Shown here piece after piece: positions 1-7,194 of a DNA stretch of 11,127 bases. How positions within the stretch are numbered: the stretch's first letter is position 1; each line of letters opens with the position of its first letter. The position numbers and the translations under genes were made by a program. Below the pieces are notes generated by a model that ran no database searches, was not told the origin of the DNA, and saw only the letters and a list, made by a program, of their open reading frames with translations. The stretch is from an uncultured Bacteroidales bacterium (lineage in GTDB: Bacteria > Bacteroidota > Bacteroidia > Bacteroidales > UBA932): the NCBI GenBank assembly GCA_946627685.1, contig CAMOVV010000016.1, positions 1-11,127 on the forward strand. The letters are read 5' to 3'.

Positions 1-1248
1 CATCACCAGCTCTCGTTTTTCGCCGAGGAGAGCGGCAGTGTCAAGGCCGGCAAGGGAACGCTTGAATGGTCGGCCGGAGCCCGGGTGAGCGCAATGCTCG
101 GCGCCGGTAAGGCTTTCGAGGTCAACGGGAAACCTTATGTGGACCCCAGGGCCAACCTGCGTTACAATTTTCCGGCAATCATTTTTAAAAACCACCGGCT
201 GGACATCGGCATCTACGCCGGTGCAGGCCTGCACACGAAATTCCCCACGATGGATATGCTGTACCCGGAGCCGGTTTACGGTGACATCCAGGAATTCAAC
301 TACTGGCCCGTGGAAACCCATCTTCGCCGCGCCTATATGTTTGTGTACAAGGAGGATCCGACCAATTATTCCCTCGGGCCGGCGCGGAACTTCAAGTGGG
401 AGGTCGGAGCGGATGCGTCCTGGAACGGCTTCCGCCTGTCCGTGGATTATTTCTATGAAAACATGAATTCGGGCTTCCGCAGCAGTTCCCGTTTCGGGCG
501 TTATGTGATCAAACGCTACGATGGCAGTGGGATAGACAAAAGCGCCCTTGCAGGCCCTCCGGACGTTACTTTGCTGCCCTGGAGCGAGGATGTGGTGCTG
601 CAGTCTTACGGCATCACCGCCAACGGCTCCCAGACCCGGAAGCAGGGAGTTGAATTTACGTTCTCCTTCCCCCGCATCCCGGCCATAAACTCCAGGATTA
701 CAGCCAACGGCGCCTGGTTCATCACCAAGAACACCAACAGCGTCCCGCTCTACTATATTCCCACGGCTATCGTCAGCGGAAGCCGCTATGACTACGCCGG
801 CTACTATGAGGTGAACGACGGAAGCACCTTTACCCAGCTGAATACCAATATCATGATGGATACGCAGATTCCCCGCCTGGGGCTCATCCTGTCCCTTTCC
901 TGCCAGACCTCATGGTTCAGCAACCACTATCCCATCCCGCGTTCCACCGTACCTGTTTCCTACATCGACAAAGACCTTGTGGAGCATCCCTACACCCAGG
1001 CGGACTCGCAGGACCCCGTCCTCCGCTATCTTATCCTGGAATCCAGCTCCATGGAATATAATTATCTGGTCCCTTTCGCCACCTACTTCAACCTGAAGGC
1101 CACCAAGAAGTTCCTTGGCGACAAGATGGCATTTTCACTCTTTGTGAACAGGCTGCTGGCCATAGCGCCCGACTATCACATGAACGGAGCCTATGTCCGT
1201 CGCTCGTCCACGCCTTATTTCGGAATGGAATTGGATTTCAAGCTATGA
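1..1248 (+). CDS. TonB-dependent outer-membrane receptor, C-terminal part (5' end outside window)
   Basis: The frame is open from the first base of the window to the TGA at 1246-1248, giving 415 residues, so the true start and the signal peptide and plug domain lie upstream. The visible part is all transmembrane beta-barrel in character: alternating hydrophobic and polar strands rich in Tyr, Phe, Trp and Asn, with phrases such as 'LEWSAGARVSAML', 'FKWEVGADASWNGFRLSVDYFYE' split over strands, and a final strand ending FGMELDFKL. This is the pattern of the C-terminal half of TonB-dependent receptors, which import ligands across the outer membrane using TonB/ExbBD energy. The stop overlaps the start of the next gene (ATGA), so the two are translationally coupled. 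The ligand cannot be read from this part. The three downstream partners (small lipoprotein, DUF6850-like barrel, DUF4876-like lipoprotein) are not the SusD type, so this is probably not a standard glycan-utilisation pair. An in-frame ATG at 94 is only an internal methionine. Confidence 0.85.
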   Translation, partial: HHQLSFFAEESGSVKAGKGTLEWSAGARVSAMLGAGKAFEVNGKPYVDPRANLRYNFPAIIFKNHRLDIGIYAGAGLHTKFPTMDMLYPEPVYGDIQEFNYWPVETHLRRAYMFVYKEDPTNYSLGPARNFKWEVGADASWNGFRLSVDYFYENMNSGFRSSSRFGRYVIKRYDGSGIDKSALAGPPDVTLLPWSEDVVLQSYGITANGSQTRKQGVEFTFSFPRIPAINSRITANGAWFITKNTNSVPLYYIPTAIVSGSRYDYAGYYEVNDGSTFTQLNTNIMMDTQIPRLGLILSLSCQTSWFSNHYPIPRSTVPVSYIDKDLVEHPYTQADSQDPVLRYLILESSSMEYNYLVPFATYFNLKATKKFLGDKMAFSLFVNRLLAIAPDYHMNGAYVRRSSTPYFGMELDFKL

Positions 1249-1619
1249 GGAAACTGATTGTCATACTTTCGTTGCTGTCCCTGGTGTCATGCTCCAGGGA
1301 GAATCTGTGCTGCAAAGTGACCCTGCTGCTTGACTCGGAGGAGCCGATAGTGGCCCTGACTGTCGATAACAGTTTGCCCGGCAATTATTTCCGCAACCTG
1401 AACACGGGAGAGACTTATGATTATCCCGCCTTTGTGAACGGAAGATGCGAGGTAGAAGTGCTGAAGGGTGTGTATGTGCTGGCCTTCGACGGTGTGGCCG
1501 CCTTTTCCGACGGCAGCGCCAGGCAGGTCAGGATGGCCGAATATGCCAGCAGCCTGAAAGCGGTGAGCCTCACCGCCGACCAGGCGGAAGTCAAACTGAA
1601 ACTTTTGGAACTGCAATGA
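1245..1619 (+). CDS. Small lipoprotein of receptor operon, function unknown
   Basis: This encodes 124 residues. It starts MRKLIVILSLLSLVSC, a short positive n-region, hydrophobic core and lipobox LVSC with the lipidated cysteine at residue 16, so it is most likely an outer-membrane lipoprotein. The mature part is about 108 residues and looks all-beta: it has alternating strands, a 'VLKGVYVLAFDGVAAF' strand pair and a final 'VSLTADQAEVKLKLLELQ' strand, reminiscent of small prealbumin-like or fimbrillin-like beta-sandwich lipoproteins of Bacteroidales. I do not recognise a named family. Two further cysteines (CC, residues 22-23) follow shortly after the lipobox. It overlaps the receptor gene by 4 bases upstream and the barrel gene by 4 bases downstream, so it is made together with them and probably serves as an accessory of the receptor. 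The start is fixed by the ATGA overlap and the signal peptide. Confidence 0.75.
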   Translation: MRKLIVILSLLSLVSCSRENLCCKVTLLLDSEEPIVALTVDNSLPGNYFRNLNTGETYDYPAFVNGRCEVEVLKGVYVLAFDGVAAFSDGSARQVRMAEYASSLKAVSLTADQAEVKLKLLELQ

Positions 1620-3055
1620 AAAGGTCGTGGCTCATATTGCTGCTTTTGACGGGCGCGTTCCTGCCGCTTGAAGGCCAGGTGCGTTCGGAAGGCCAGACAT
1701 TGCTTTTCCGTGAGGAACAGAACAAGACGCAGGCGCAGATAGGTTTCCGTATGAGGGAGGAGGACGACGCCTTCCTTCCTGCCGAGGGTAAAGGCCTTGT
1801 ACAAGGGGAGTTCCGGGCATATTCCCGTCACAGTCTGGATTCCCTCCGCCGGGTTGAGGGCAGCGCCTCTTATGAACGTGGTGTCAAGCGGGCCGTGAAC
1901 TGGAACACCTCTTCCGATTGGGACCTGCTGGCCCCGTATATCACCCTGGACACCGTCGGGGGTGATTTGCAGAAGGAACAGTACCGCTTCGCCGCCCGTT
2001 TTGCTTCGCGTCCGGGCCGCGTTTTCTATAGCCTGTGGGCTGATTACCGCGCCCTGCACGAATACAGGAACGTGGACCCCCGCCCCCGCAATGTCACGGC
2101 CGATTTGCAACTCTCCGCGACGGGAGGCCTCCAGATGGGCAAATATGCGGTTTCCGTCGAGGGTGGATACCGTAAATACCACCAAAACAACGACATAATG
2201 TTTATGGACTCGCGTGGGAGCAACACCTCCATCATGCATTACCTCGGTTTCGGACGGTATTCCTCCCGTTTCTCCGGCGCCAAGAAGGACATGTCGGTAC
2301 GTTTCGGCGGTAAAGGCTTCACCGTCAAGGCAGTACTGGAGCCGGAGGACGGACTGGGATGGATAGCGGGGTCGTCCTTCTCCTGGCTCCGCGTTGTCCG
2401 ATACCTTCCCGGATATAATGAAACGCCTATAAGTGAACTGCTTGTTCAGGATATGAATCTCTATTTCGGGAGAAAATGGACTGAGACCTTTGTCCGTGCC
2501 GATGCTTCCCTTCGAATCAAGACCGGAAACGAGAATATCATCGACCAGACCAGCGCTTTCCTGAAGCTGTCGGGGCTGAAAATGTATCGTGGACAGGAGT
2601 GGAAAGGGAGGGTCAGCGCCTTTCGCATCTGGCCCGGGGAGAGCGTCAGCTGGACGCTGCAGCCGTCTCTGGCCTATTGGGGCGCCAGGGGGGAAGGATT
2701 TTATAATGGGTCTGATATGGCGTTTCAGTATGCGCAGGCTTGCGCTGTCGGAGGCGCTGATTTCCAAAGGAGGTCATGGAAGTTCCATGTTGAGGCAAAT
2801 GCGGCCGTAAACCTTTGTGTCTCAAGCGGACTCGTCATAGACCGACTGCCGGACAATCGTTTCCGGGCTTATTTCGATCACCTGTACGACAGGCGCAGCG
2901 CCCATTTCGCCCGGGCCGGACTGAATGTTTATGCGGGCCGGAAGGTCGCAAAAGATATGATATTGTACGTAAGGCCGGAGGTGGCGTATGGGCTCTATTT
3001 CCCTGAAAGCCACCATAGATTGGATGTCCTTGCGGCTATTGGAATAGAATTTTAA
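1616..3055 (+). CDS. DUF6850-family outer-membrane beta-barrel protein
   Basis: The start at 1616 gives 479 residues; the frame is open further upstream, but only the 1616 ATG gives a signal peptide (MKRSWLILLLLTGAFLPLEG, cleavage likely before Gln21) and an ATGA overlap with the preceding gene. The mature protein is a predicted barrel of many amphipathic strands and ends in a typical aromatic outer-membrane signature strand (AIGIEF, C-terminal Phe). Segments such as WNTSSDWDLLAPYITLDTVG, an EYRNVDPRPRN motif near residues 145-155 and a later RYSSRFSG loop agree with what I remember of the DUF6850 family, which occurs in Bacteroidales next to TonB-dependent receptors and DUF4876 lipoproteins. 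The function of the family is unknown. A second barrel in a receptor operon could be a passive porin, an assembly partner or a ligand-processing outer-membrane protein. Family assignment is from memory of motif patterns; the outer-membrane barrel call is firmer. Confidence 0.75.
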   Translation: MKRSWLILLLLTGAFLPLEGQVRSEGQTLLFREEQNKTQAQIGFRMREEDDAFLPAEGKGLVQGEFRAYSRHSLDSLRRVEGSASYERGVKRAVNWNTSSDWDLLAPYITLDTVGGDLQKEQYRFAARFASRPGRVFYSLWADYRALHEYRNVDPRPRNVTADLQLSATGGLQMGKYAVSVEGGYRKYHQNNDIMFMDSRGSNTSIMHYLGFGRYSSRFSGAKKDMSVRFGGKGFTVKAVLEPEDGLGWIAGSSFSWLRVVRYLPGYNETPISELLVQDMNLYFGRKWTETFVRADASLRIKTGNENIIDQTSAFLKLSGLKMYRGQEWKGRVSAFRIWPGESVSWTLQPSLAYWGARGEGFYNGSDMAFQYAQACAVGGADFQRRSWKFHVEANAAVNLCVSSGLVIDRLPDNRFRAYFDHLYDRRSAHFARAGLNVYAGRKVAKDMILYVRPEVAYGLYFPESHHRLDVLAAIGIEF

Positions 3056-3075
3056 CCAAAAAAAATCTCTGTAAT

Positions 3076-4275
3076 ATGAAGAAATTTTGTTTTGTCTTAG
3101 GTGTTGTCATGGCCCTTGTCGCCTGCAACAAAACCCCTGATCCGTCAGTGTCCGTTTCTTCGGCCACCGTGAATGTCAATTATGAAGGAACAGACGGTGC
3201 CGTTACGGTAGATCTGAAATCCAACTCTTCATGGACCATCACCGGAGACGGTCAGTCCTGGTACAGCGTTGAGCCTCTGGCCGGAACCGGCGATGCGACG
3301 CTATATATCCGTGTTAATGCCCTTGAAGAAGTGGCCGCCCGCGCCGCATCGCTCACCATCACGGCAGAGACAGCCACGGCCAGCCTCAGCATCGTTCAGG
3401 GTGTTCCTGACGTGGAGGAAGTGAAATCAGGCAGCTTCGTGATAGAAGAAGTATTCTTTTCCGGCTGTCTTCTTGAAGACGGGAAGTCCAGCGATTCCAT
3501 GGACGGCGACCAGTATTTCAAGATTACCAACAACACGGACAACCTCCTTTATGCCGACGGTCTGTTTTTCTGCAGATCTTCCGAACATTCCCAGAACGGA
3601 GGTTTCGCCTATTGGCTGATAGATGACGACCTTTCCGGGCAGATTTTGGTCAAGGATATGTTCCGGATTCCAGGAGACGGGGATGACGTTCCCGTCCTTC
3701 CCGGGCACTCCGTCACAGTCGCCTTTTCCGCCCAGAATTTCAAGGCCGAGAACGGGTATGGAATAGATTTGAGCGGGGTCGATTTTGAAATTTTCGATGA
3801 CATTGAGAACCTGGATATTGACAATCCGGACGTTCCCAACATGACTGTCTTCCTGAGCGCTTCCAAGTCTTTCAACTTCCTGCATAACCGCGGCTATGAA
3901 TCCTATGCCCTCGTGAAATTCCCTGACAATGTCACAGACGAGTCCTTCCTCTCCGACAACGCCTTCACCGGCACCCGTTCCATGTGGATGGACGGCGAGG
4001 CCCTTTTGGAAGGAAACCCTTATCCTGCCGGAAGTTATGTTATTCCGAACGCCTGGGTCGTGGATGGTATCAACTGCGGCGTGGAAGAGGATTATGGCAA
4101 TCCCGCCTTCAATGCCAGCATCGATGCCGGCTACACGGGCTGCGGAACAGTTGACAAAGATCCGAACCGTTTTGGCAAGAGCGTCCTTCGCAAGAGCGCG
4201 AACGGCAAACTGGTTGACACGGGCAACTCCACCAATGACTTTACCCGTGACGCCACGCCTTCCCTCATGAAATAG
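3076..4275 (+). CDS. BACON-domain lipoprotein, DUF4876-like
   Basis: This encodes 399 residues starting MKKFCFVLGVVMALVAC, a lipoprotein signal peptide with lipobox LVAC and lipidated Cys17. Residues about 22-110 form a BACON-type beta-sandwich: a VSVSSATVNVNYEGTDGAV strand pair, then SNSSWTI, then W..VEPLAGTGDATLYIRV and a closing SLTITAETATASLSIVQG, the usual succession ending in the Q-G boundary. Residues about 118-399 carry an IEEVFFSGCLLEDGKSS...DQYFKITNNTDNLLYADGL pattern. This matches the DUF4876 lipoproteins of Bacteroidales, whose core resembles a lamin-tail-like sandwich. It follows the barrel gene by 20 bases, so it is the last gene of the operon, and is likely exposed at the cell surface as a ligand-binding partner of the receptor. 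BACON domains usually act as spacers or mucin/glycan-facing modules. The ligand is unknown. The stop codon sits inside a 19-base palindrome. Confidence 0.75.
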   Translation: MKKFCFVLGVVMALVACNKTPDPSVSVSSATVNVNYEGTDGAVTVDLKSNSSWTITGDGQSWYSVEPLAGTGDATLYIRVNALEEVAARAASLTITAETATASLSIVQGVPDVEEVKSGSFVIEEVFFSGCLLEDGKSSDSMDGDQYFKITNNTDNLLYADGLFFCRSSEHSQNGGFAYWLIDDDLSGQILVKDMFRIPGDGDDVPVLPGHSVTVAFSAQNFKAENGYGIDLSGVDFEIFDDIENLDIDNPDVPNMTVFLSASKSFNFLHNRGYESYALVKFPDNVTDESFLSDNAFTGTRSMWMDGEALLEGNPYPAGSYVIPNAWVVDGINCGVEEDYGNPAFNASIDAGYTGCGTVDKDPNRFGKSVLRKSANGKLVDTGNSTNDFTRDATPSLMK

Positions 4276-4284
4276 TATTTCATG
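4266..4284. repeat. 19-base perfect palindrome spanning the stop codon of the DUF4876-like gene
   Basis: CATGAAATA-G-TATTTCATG: 9-base arms (4266-4274 and 4276-4284) around a single central G, which is the last base of the TAG stop. As RNA it would form a stem of about 8 base pairs with a tight loop. No T tract follows (the next bases are CGAAGGAACT), so it is not a standard intrinsic terminator. It may still slow polymerase, protect the mRNA 3' end, or be a protein-binding dyad about 40 bases upstream of the next promoter. Confidence 0.6.
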
Positions 4285-4325
4285 CGAAGGAACTACCTGT
4301 CTGTCCATTATTCCTAATAATTGTT

Positions 4326-4333
4326 TAAATTTG
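4326..4333 (+). promoter_or_regulatory. Bacteroidetes-type -7 element (TAAATTTG) for the regulator-lptE-secG operon
   Basis: TAAATTTG matches the Bacteroidetes housekeeping -7 consensus TAnnTTTG exactly and lies 20 bases before the ATG at 4354. A TTTG-like -33 element is not clear about 20 bases further upstream, so only the -7 part is well supported. The position shows that the in-frame TTG at 4321 lies within the promoter and is not the start codon. It would give a leader of roughly 15 bases. Confidence 0.6.
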
Positions 4334-4353
4334 CAGGAATAGATTATTTGACA

Positions 4354-5607
4354 ATGGACTCTCAGGAACTTCAGTCTCTGAAGAACAAATATGACATTAT
4401 CGGGAACGACGCGGCTTTGAACCGGGCCCTGGAGACGGCCGTGGCCATCGCTCCTACGGACCTTGCGGTCCTTATAACCGGAGAGAGCGGAGTCGGCAAG
4501 GACAACATTCCCAAGATAATCCATCAGAGAAGCCTTCGCAAGAACAGGAACTATTTCGCCGTCAACTGCGGAGCCATCCCCGAGGGGACTATGGATTCCG
4601 AGCTGTTCGGTCACGTAAAAGGCTCGTTTACAGGAGCTACCGAAACCCGCAAGGGCTATTTTGAAGAAGCCGACGGAGGCACGCTTTTCCTTGATGAAAT
4701 AAGCGAGCTTCCGCTGGCTTCGCAGGCTAAGCTGCTGCGTGTCCTCCAGAGCGGGGAATTTATAAAAGTCGGTTCCTCGAAGGTTGAAAAGACCGATGTG
4801 AGGGTGGTCGCGGCCACCAACAAGGACCTTCTGTATGCCGTGAGCCAGGGCAAGTTCCGCGAAGACCTGTATTACAGGCTGAACGCGATTCAGATAAAGA
4901 TGCCTTCCCTTCGGGAGAGAAAAGACGACATCTACCTGCTGTTCAGGAAGTTCACGTCCGATTTCTCCGAGAAATACAGCATGACGAAGCTCCTTCTTAC
5001 CAACGATGCGATAGACCTTCTCATCAATTACCGCTGGCCGGGCAACATCCGCCAGCTCAAAAACGTGGCTGAGACGGTCTCCGCCCTTGAGGGAGAGAAG
5101 ATTACCCCGATGTCGGGGAAATGCGTCGTGGATGCGGCGACCCTTTCCAAGTACATCCCGCGCGACAGTCCCGACGCCCTTCCCGTCATGACCGGTCCTC
5201 CCCAGAGGGACCAGTCCATGTCTTCCTCCGACATGCAGATGCTCGTAAAGGCCATCCTCGACATAAAGGGCGAGGTGGACGACTTGAAGACCAAAATCTA
5301 CGGTATGGAAGAGCCCAGAAGGTCCGTACCCGCGCCTGAACTCGATGCGGAATGGCAGGGACAGGGGACTCCCCTGACCGGCGCCGACGTGGACAAGACC
5401 AGGGTGATAGATGTCCAGAAGAGGGAAGACCCGGAGGAGCAGGAGGGGAACCTTTCCATAAGAAGTGCGGAAAAAGATTTGATAATCAAGGCTCTGCACC
5501 GCTCGGGAGGGAACCGTAAGCTGGCTGCCGAGGAGCTCGGATTCTCCGAAAGGACCCTGTACAGGAAGATTGAAAAGTATAAAATAGAGGAGGAGTTGAA
5601 GAAATGA
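4354..5607 (+). CDS. Sigma-54-type AAA+ transcriptional activator without sensor domain
   Basis: The ATG at 4354 gives 417 residues. A TTG at 4321 is in frame but overlaps the promoter, so I prefer the ATG. Residues 14-250 are a sigma-54 interaction AAA+ domain: Walker A GESGVGKD (43-50), the sigma-54 loop GSFTGA (90-95, a variant of GAFTGA), Walker B GGTLFLDEI (108-116), FREDLYYRLN (168-177) with the arginine-finger region and the WPGNIRQLKN motif. Residues about 270-365 are a polar linker, and the C-terminus carries a Fis-type helix-turn-helix (NRKLAAEELGFSERTLYRKI). There is no receiver, GAF or PAS domain, so activity is probably set by expression or a partner protein. Such activators remodel closed sigma-54 promoters in an ATP-dependent way. 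The Asp after the Walker A lysine replaces the usual Glu. It overlaps lptE by 4 bases, and the order regulator-lptE-TPR-secG is a familiar Bacteroidales arrangement. Confidence 0.9.
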   Translation: MDSQELQSLKNKYDIIGNDAALNRALETAVAIAPTDLAVLITGESGVGKDNIPKIIHQRSLRKNRNYFAVNCGAIPEGTMDSELFGHVKGSFTGATETRKGYFEEADGGTLFLDEISELPLASQAKLLRVLQSGEFIKVGSSKVEKTDVRVVAATNKDLLYAVSQGKFREDLYYRLNAIQIKMPSLRERKDDIYLLFRKFTSDFSEKYSMTKLLLTNDAIDLLINYRWPGNIRQLKNVAETVSALEGEKITPMSGKCVVDAATLSKYIPRDSPDALPVMTGPPQRDQSMSSSDMQMLVKAILDIKGEVDDLKTKIYGMEEPRRSVPAPELDAEWQGQGTPLTGADVDKTRVIDVQKREDPEEQEGNLSIRSAEKDLIIKALHRSGGNRKLAAEELGFSERTLYRKIEKYKIEEELKK

Positions 5608-6104
5608 AAAAGATGTTGTGCATCCTCTTTGCAGTCCTCCCTATGCTGTCCGCCTGCGGGATATACTCCTTTACCGGAACATCCATCCAGCCGGACGTCA
5701 AGACCGTGACCATCAATTACTTCGAGTATAAGGCCCTGAAGGTGAACCCCACTTTGAGCAATGACCTCACCGAGGCCCTCAAGGACCAGTTCCGCAAACT
5801 GACCCGCCTGGAGCAGGTGGATATGGACGGAGACCTTGAAATCACCGGGGAAGTGACTGGTTACGAAGTCAGGGCGACGGCCGTCACGGCCAACGAGGTT
5901 GCCGCCCAGAACAGGCTCACCGTATCGGTGAAAATCTCTTTTGAGAACAAGAAATATCCCGAGGACAACCTCGAGCAGAGCTTCTCGGCCTATGAGGACT
6001 ACGACTCGATGCAGTCCCTCGAGTCTGTGGAAGCGACTCTGTGCGAAGAGATTGTGAAAAAACTGATAGAGGATATCTTTAATGCTACGGTAGCGCAATG
6101 GTAA
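5604..6104 (+). CDS. lptE: LPS-assembly lipoprotein LptE
   Basis: This encodes 166 residues with a lipoprotein signal MKKMLCILFAVLPMLSAC (lipobox LSAC, Cys18), followed by CGIYSFTGTSIQPDVKTVTI, the characteristic N-terminus of Bacteroidetes LptE-family proteins. After it come NPTLSNDLTEALKDQFRKLTRL and an 'IEGEVTGYEV'-like strand (here LEITGEVTGYEVRATAV), which are also typical. LptE plugs the LptD barrel at the outer membrane and helps insert lipopolysaccharide. No acidic residues follow the lipid cysteine, in keeping with a lipoprotein that faces the periplasm. An AGGAGGAG sequence at 5588-5595 lies about 8 bases before the ATG, but it also codes for the end of the regulator, so it may be fortuitous. 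The ATGA overlap with the regulator and the 7-base overlap with the next gene point to translational coupling. Confidence 0.88.
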   Translation: MKKMLCILFAVLPMLSACGIYSFTGTSIQPDVKTVTINYFEYKALKVNPTLSNDLTEALKDQFRKLTRLEQVDMDGDLEITGEVTGYEVRATAVTANEVAAQNRLTVSVKISFENKKYPEDNLEQSFSAYEDYDSMQSLESVEATLCEEIVKKLIEDIFNATVAQW

Positions 6105-6688
6105 ACGGAGGCTACATAAATCTGAAAGCCCTCAACATGGAGGAGCTTGCCGGTGTGGTGAACCTTTACCCCTGGTATGCCGGGGCCCGCAAGGAGCTCT
6201 GCCGCAGAATGTCCAATATCGGCGGAGGCGAAGGCTGGGGGGAAGAGCAGTACTCCGATGCCGCGCTTTACCTTGCCTCCAGGAAAAAAGTTTCGGATAT
6301 AGTAAGGTCGAAGCAGAAAAAAGACTGGTCTGACAAGGACCTTAAAGTCTTGCTGCAGAGATTTTTGGAGGCAGGAAAAGGCCGCCGGGACGAAGGCGTT
6401 GCAAGGGCCGGGGCAGGAGACTATTTCTCCCAGTCCCAGTATGACAACGTGCGCCAGGCGGAAGACGGGGTCTTCGCGAAATTTGCTTCGAAAGTGAGGT
6501 CCGAGCCTGAAAAACCGTCCGGAGACATTCCTGATTTCTGCACCGAAACCCTGGCTTCCATATATGCGGAACAGGGTTATTATGAACAGGCTGCGAAGAT
6601 TTATTCGAAACTTATTTTGTTATATCCGGAAAAAAGTGCTTACTTTGCATCCCTTTTAGAAATAACGAAATCAAAAATTACTGACTGA
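6098..6688 (+). CDS. Conserved TPR-like protein between lptE and secG, function unknown
   Basis: This encodes 196 residues with no signal peptide or membrane segment, so it is probably cytoplasmic. The N-terminal half (LNMEELAGVVNLYPWYAGARKELCRRM) is helical, with a 'YPWY..AR' motif that I associate with small Bacteroidales proteins at this locus. The middle (residues about 75-140) is charged and probably flexible. The C-terminus (residues about 147-190: FCTETLASIYAEQGYYEQAAKIY, then LILLYPEKSAYFASLLE) is one clear tetratricopeptide-like helix pair of the type that binds partner peptides. It starts 7 bases before the lptE stop and ends 1 base before the secG start. The conserved position suggests a link to envelope biogenesis or protein export, but this is inference from neighbours. 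The exact molecular role is unknown. Confidence 0.7.
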   Translation: MVNGGYINLKALNMEELAGVVNLYPWYAGARKELCRRMSNIGGGEGWGEEQYSDAALYLASRKKVSDIVRSKQKKDWSDKDLKVLLQRFLEAGKGRRDEGVARAGAGDYFSQSQYDNVRQAEDGVFAKFASKVRSEPEKPSGDIPDFCTETLASIYAEQGYYEQAAKIYSKLILLYPEKSAYFASLLEITKSKITD

Positions 6689-6689
6689 T

Positions 6690-7067
6690 ATGAATACGCT
6701 TTACACTATTCTCGTGGTATTTATAGTGATTGCCAGCATTCTCCTGACCATCGTGGTCCTTCTCCAGAACGGAAAAGGCGAGGGAATGGCCAGCAACTTC
6801 GTGGCCGGCAACCAGGCTTTCGGCGTCCGCCAGACCGCTGATTTCCTTGAGAAGGTTTCCTGGGGACTCGTGACTTTCATCCTTGTCCTTTCCGTGATTT
6901 CTTCCTTCACCCTCGGTTCCCAGGGCACCGATGTCGATATCACCAACAGGATAGAGAACATTTCGAACGACGCCAAGCCCGAGTTCTCCCTTCCTGCTCC
7001 CACCCAGGCTAATCCTTCAAGTGAGGCTCCTGCCCAGGACAATCCCGCTACTGAAGGTACTAACTGA
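6690..7067 (+). CDS. secG: Preprotein translocase subunit SecG
   Basis: This encodes 125 residues. Helix 1 is residues 4-25 (TLYTILVVFIVIASILLTIVV), followed by LLQNGKGEGMASNF (24-37), the signature cytoplasmic loop of SecG, and helix 2 (about 56-75). SecG is the small auxiliary subunit of the SecYEG channel in the inner membrane and helps SecA-driven protein export. Residues about 76-125 form a Ser/Pro/Ala/Asn-rich tail (PAPTQANPSSEAPAQDNPA) with no predicted fold, longer than the roughly 110-residue E. coli protein. It is the last gene of the regulator-lptE-TPR-secG operon, and a tandem stop (TGATAA) is followed 67 bases later by a terminator-like hairpin. Confidence 0.9.
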   Translation: MNTLYTILVVFIVIASILLTIVVLLQNGKGEGMASNFVAGNQAFGVRQTADFLEKVSWGLVTFILVLSVISSFTLGSQGTDVDITNRIENISNDAKPEFSLPAPTQANPSSEAPAQDNPATEGTN

Positions 7068-7087
7068 TAATTCAGGTCCGCTTCGTT

Positions 7088-7104
7088 ACTGACAATCTGT
7101 CAGT
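7088..7104. promoter_or_regulatory. 17-base dyad between secG and clpB, possible operator
   Basis: ACTGACA-ATC-TGTCAGT, perfect 7-base arms with a 3-base spacer. It lies about 100 bases upstream of the clpB start and about 15 bases before a weak -7-like TA-N3-TTTG sequence (7119-7127). That placement would suit a repressor site, but the bound protein is unknown. It is not a CIRCE element (TTAGCACTC-N9-GAGTGCTAA). Confidence 0.35.
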
Positions 7105-7133
7105 CCGGAGGTTTGGAATACTATTTGACCCTT

Positions 7134-7168
7134 TTCGGTCGGCCGCCGGGCCGGCCGAATTTGTTTTT
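7134..7168 (+). terminator. GC-rich hairpin with T tract after secG
   Basis: Arms TTCGGTCGGCC (7134-7144) and GGCCGGCCGAA (7149-7159) pair over 11 base pairs with one G-U wobble and a 4-base loop (GCCG), followed by a T-rich run (TTTGTTTTT, 7160-7168). This fits a rho-independent terminator ending the lptE-secG operon. If transcription of clpB begins upstream of it, the same hairpin could act as an attenuator in the clpB leader. Confidence 0.75.
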
Positions 7169-7189
7169 ATGGCCCGCGCGGATAAAAAA

Positions 7190-7194
7190 AGGAG
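7190..7194 (+). promoter_or_regulatory. Ribosome binding site of clpB (AGGAG)
   Basis: AGGAG lies 8 bases before the ATG at 7203. Bacteroidetes seldom use strong Shine-Dalgarno sites, so it helps settle the start and argues against the in-frame TTG at 7113. Confidence 0.6.

Noticed and set aside
1445..1615. Upstream extension of the DUF6850-like frame by 57 codons
   Set aside because: It overlaps the small lipoprotein gene in another frame, while the ATG at 1616 provides a signal peptide and an ATGA junction.
1421..2767. A 448-codon open frame on the minus strand
   Set aside because: It is antisense to the small lipoprotein and the DUF6850-like barrel gene, has low-complexity content and no recognisable motif.
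3427..5499. A 690-codon open frame on the minus strand across the DUF4876-like gene and the activator
   Set aside because: It runs antisense through two well-supported genes and the promoter between them, and its translation shows no domain or signal peptide.
7124..7140. CtsR-like heat-shock operator (TTTGACC half site) upstream of clpB
   Set aside because: Only one half site fits; the neighbouring heptad at the right spacing matches poorly, and CtsR is not typical of Bacteroidetes.
7174..7181. CCGCGCGG palindrome before the clpB ribosome binding site
   Set aside because: An 8-base GC palindrome is expected by chance in this composition and it has no clear partner element.
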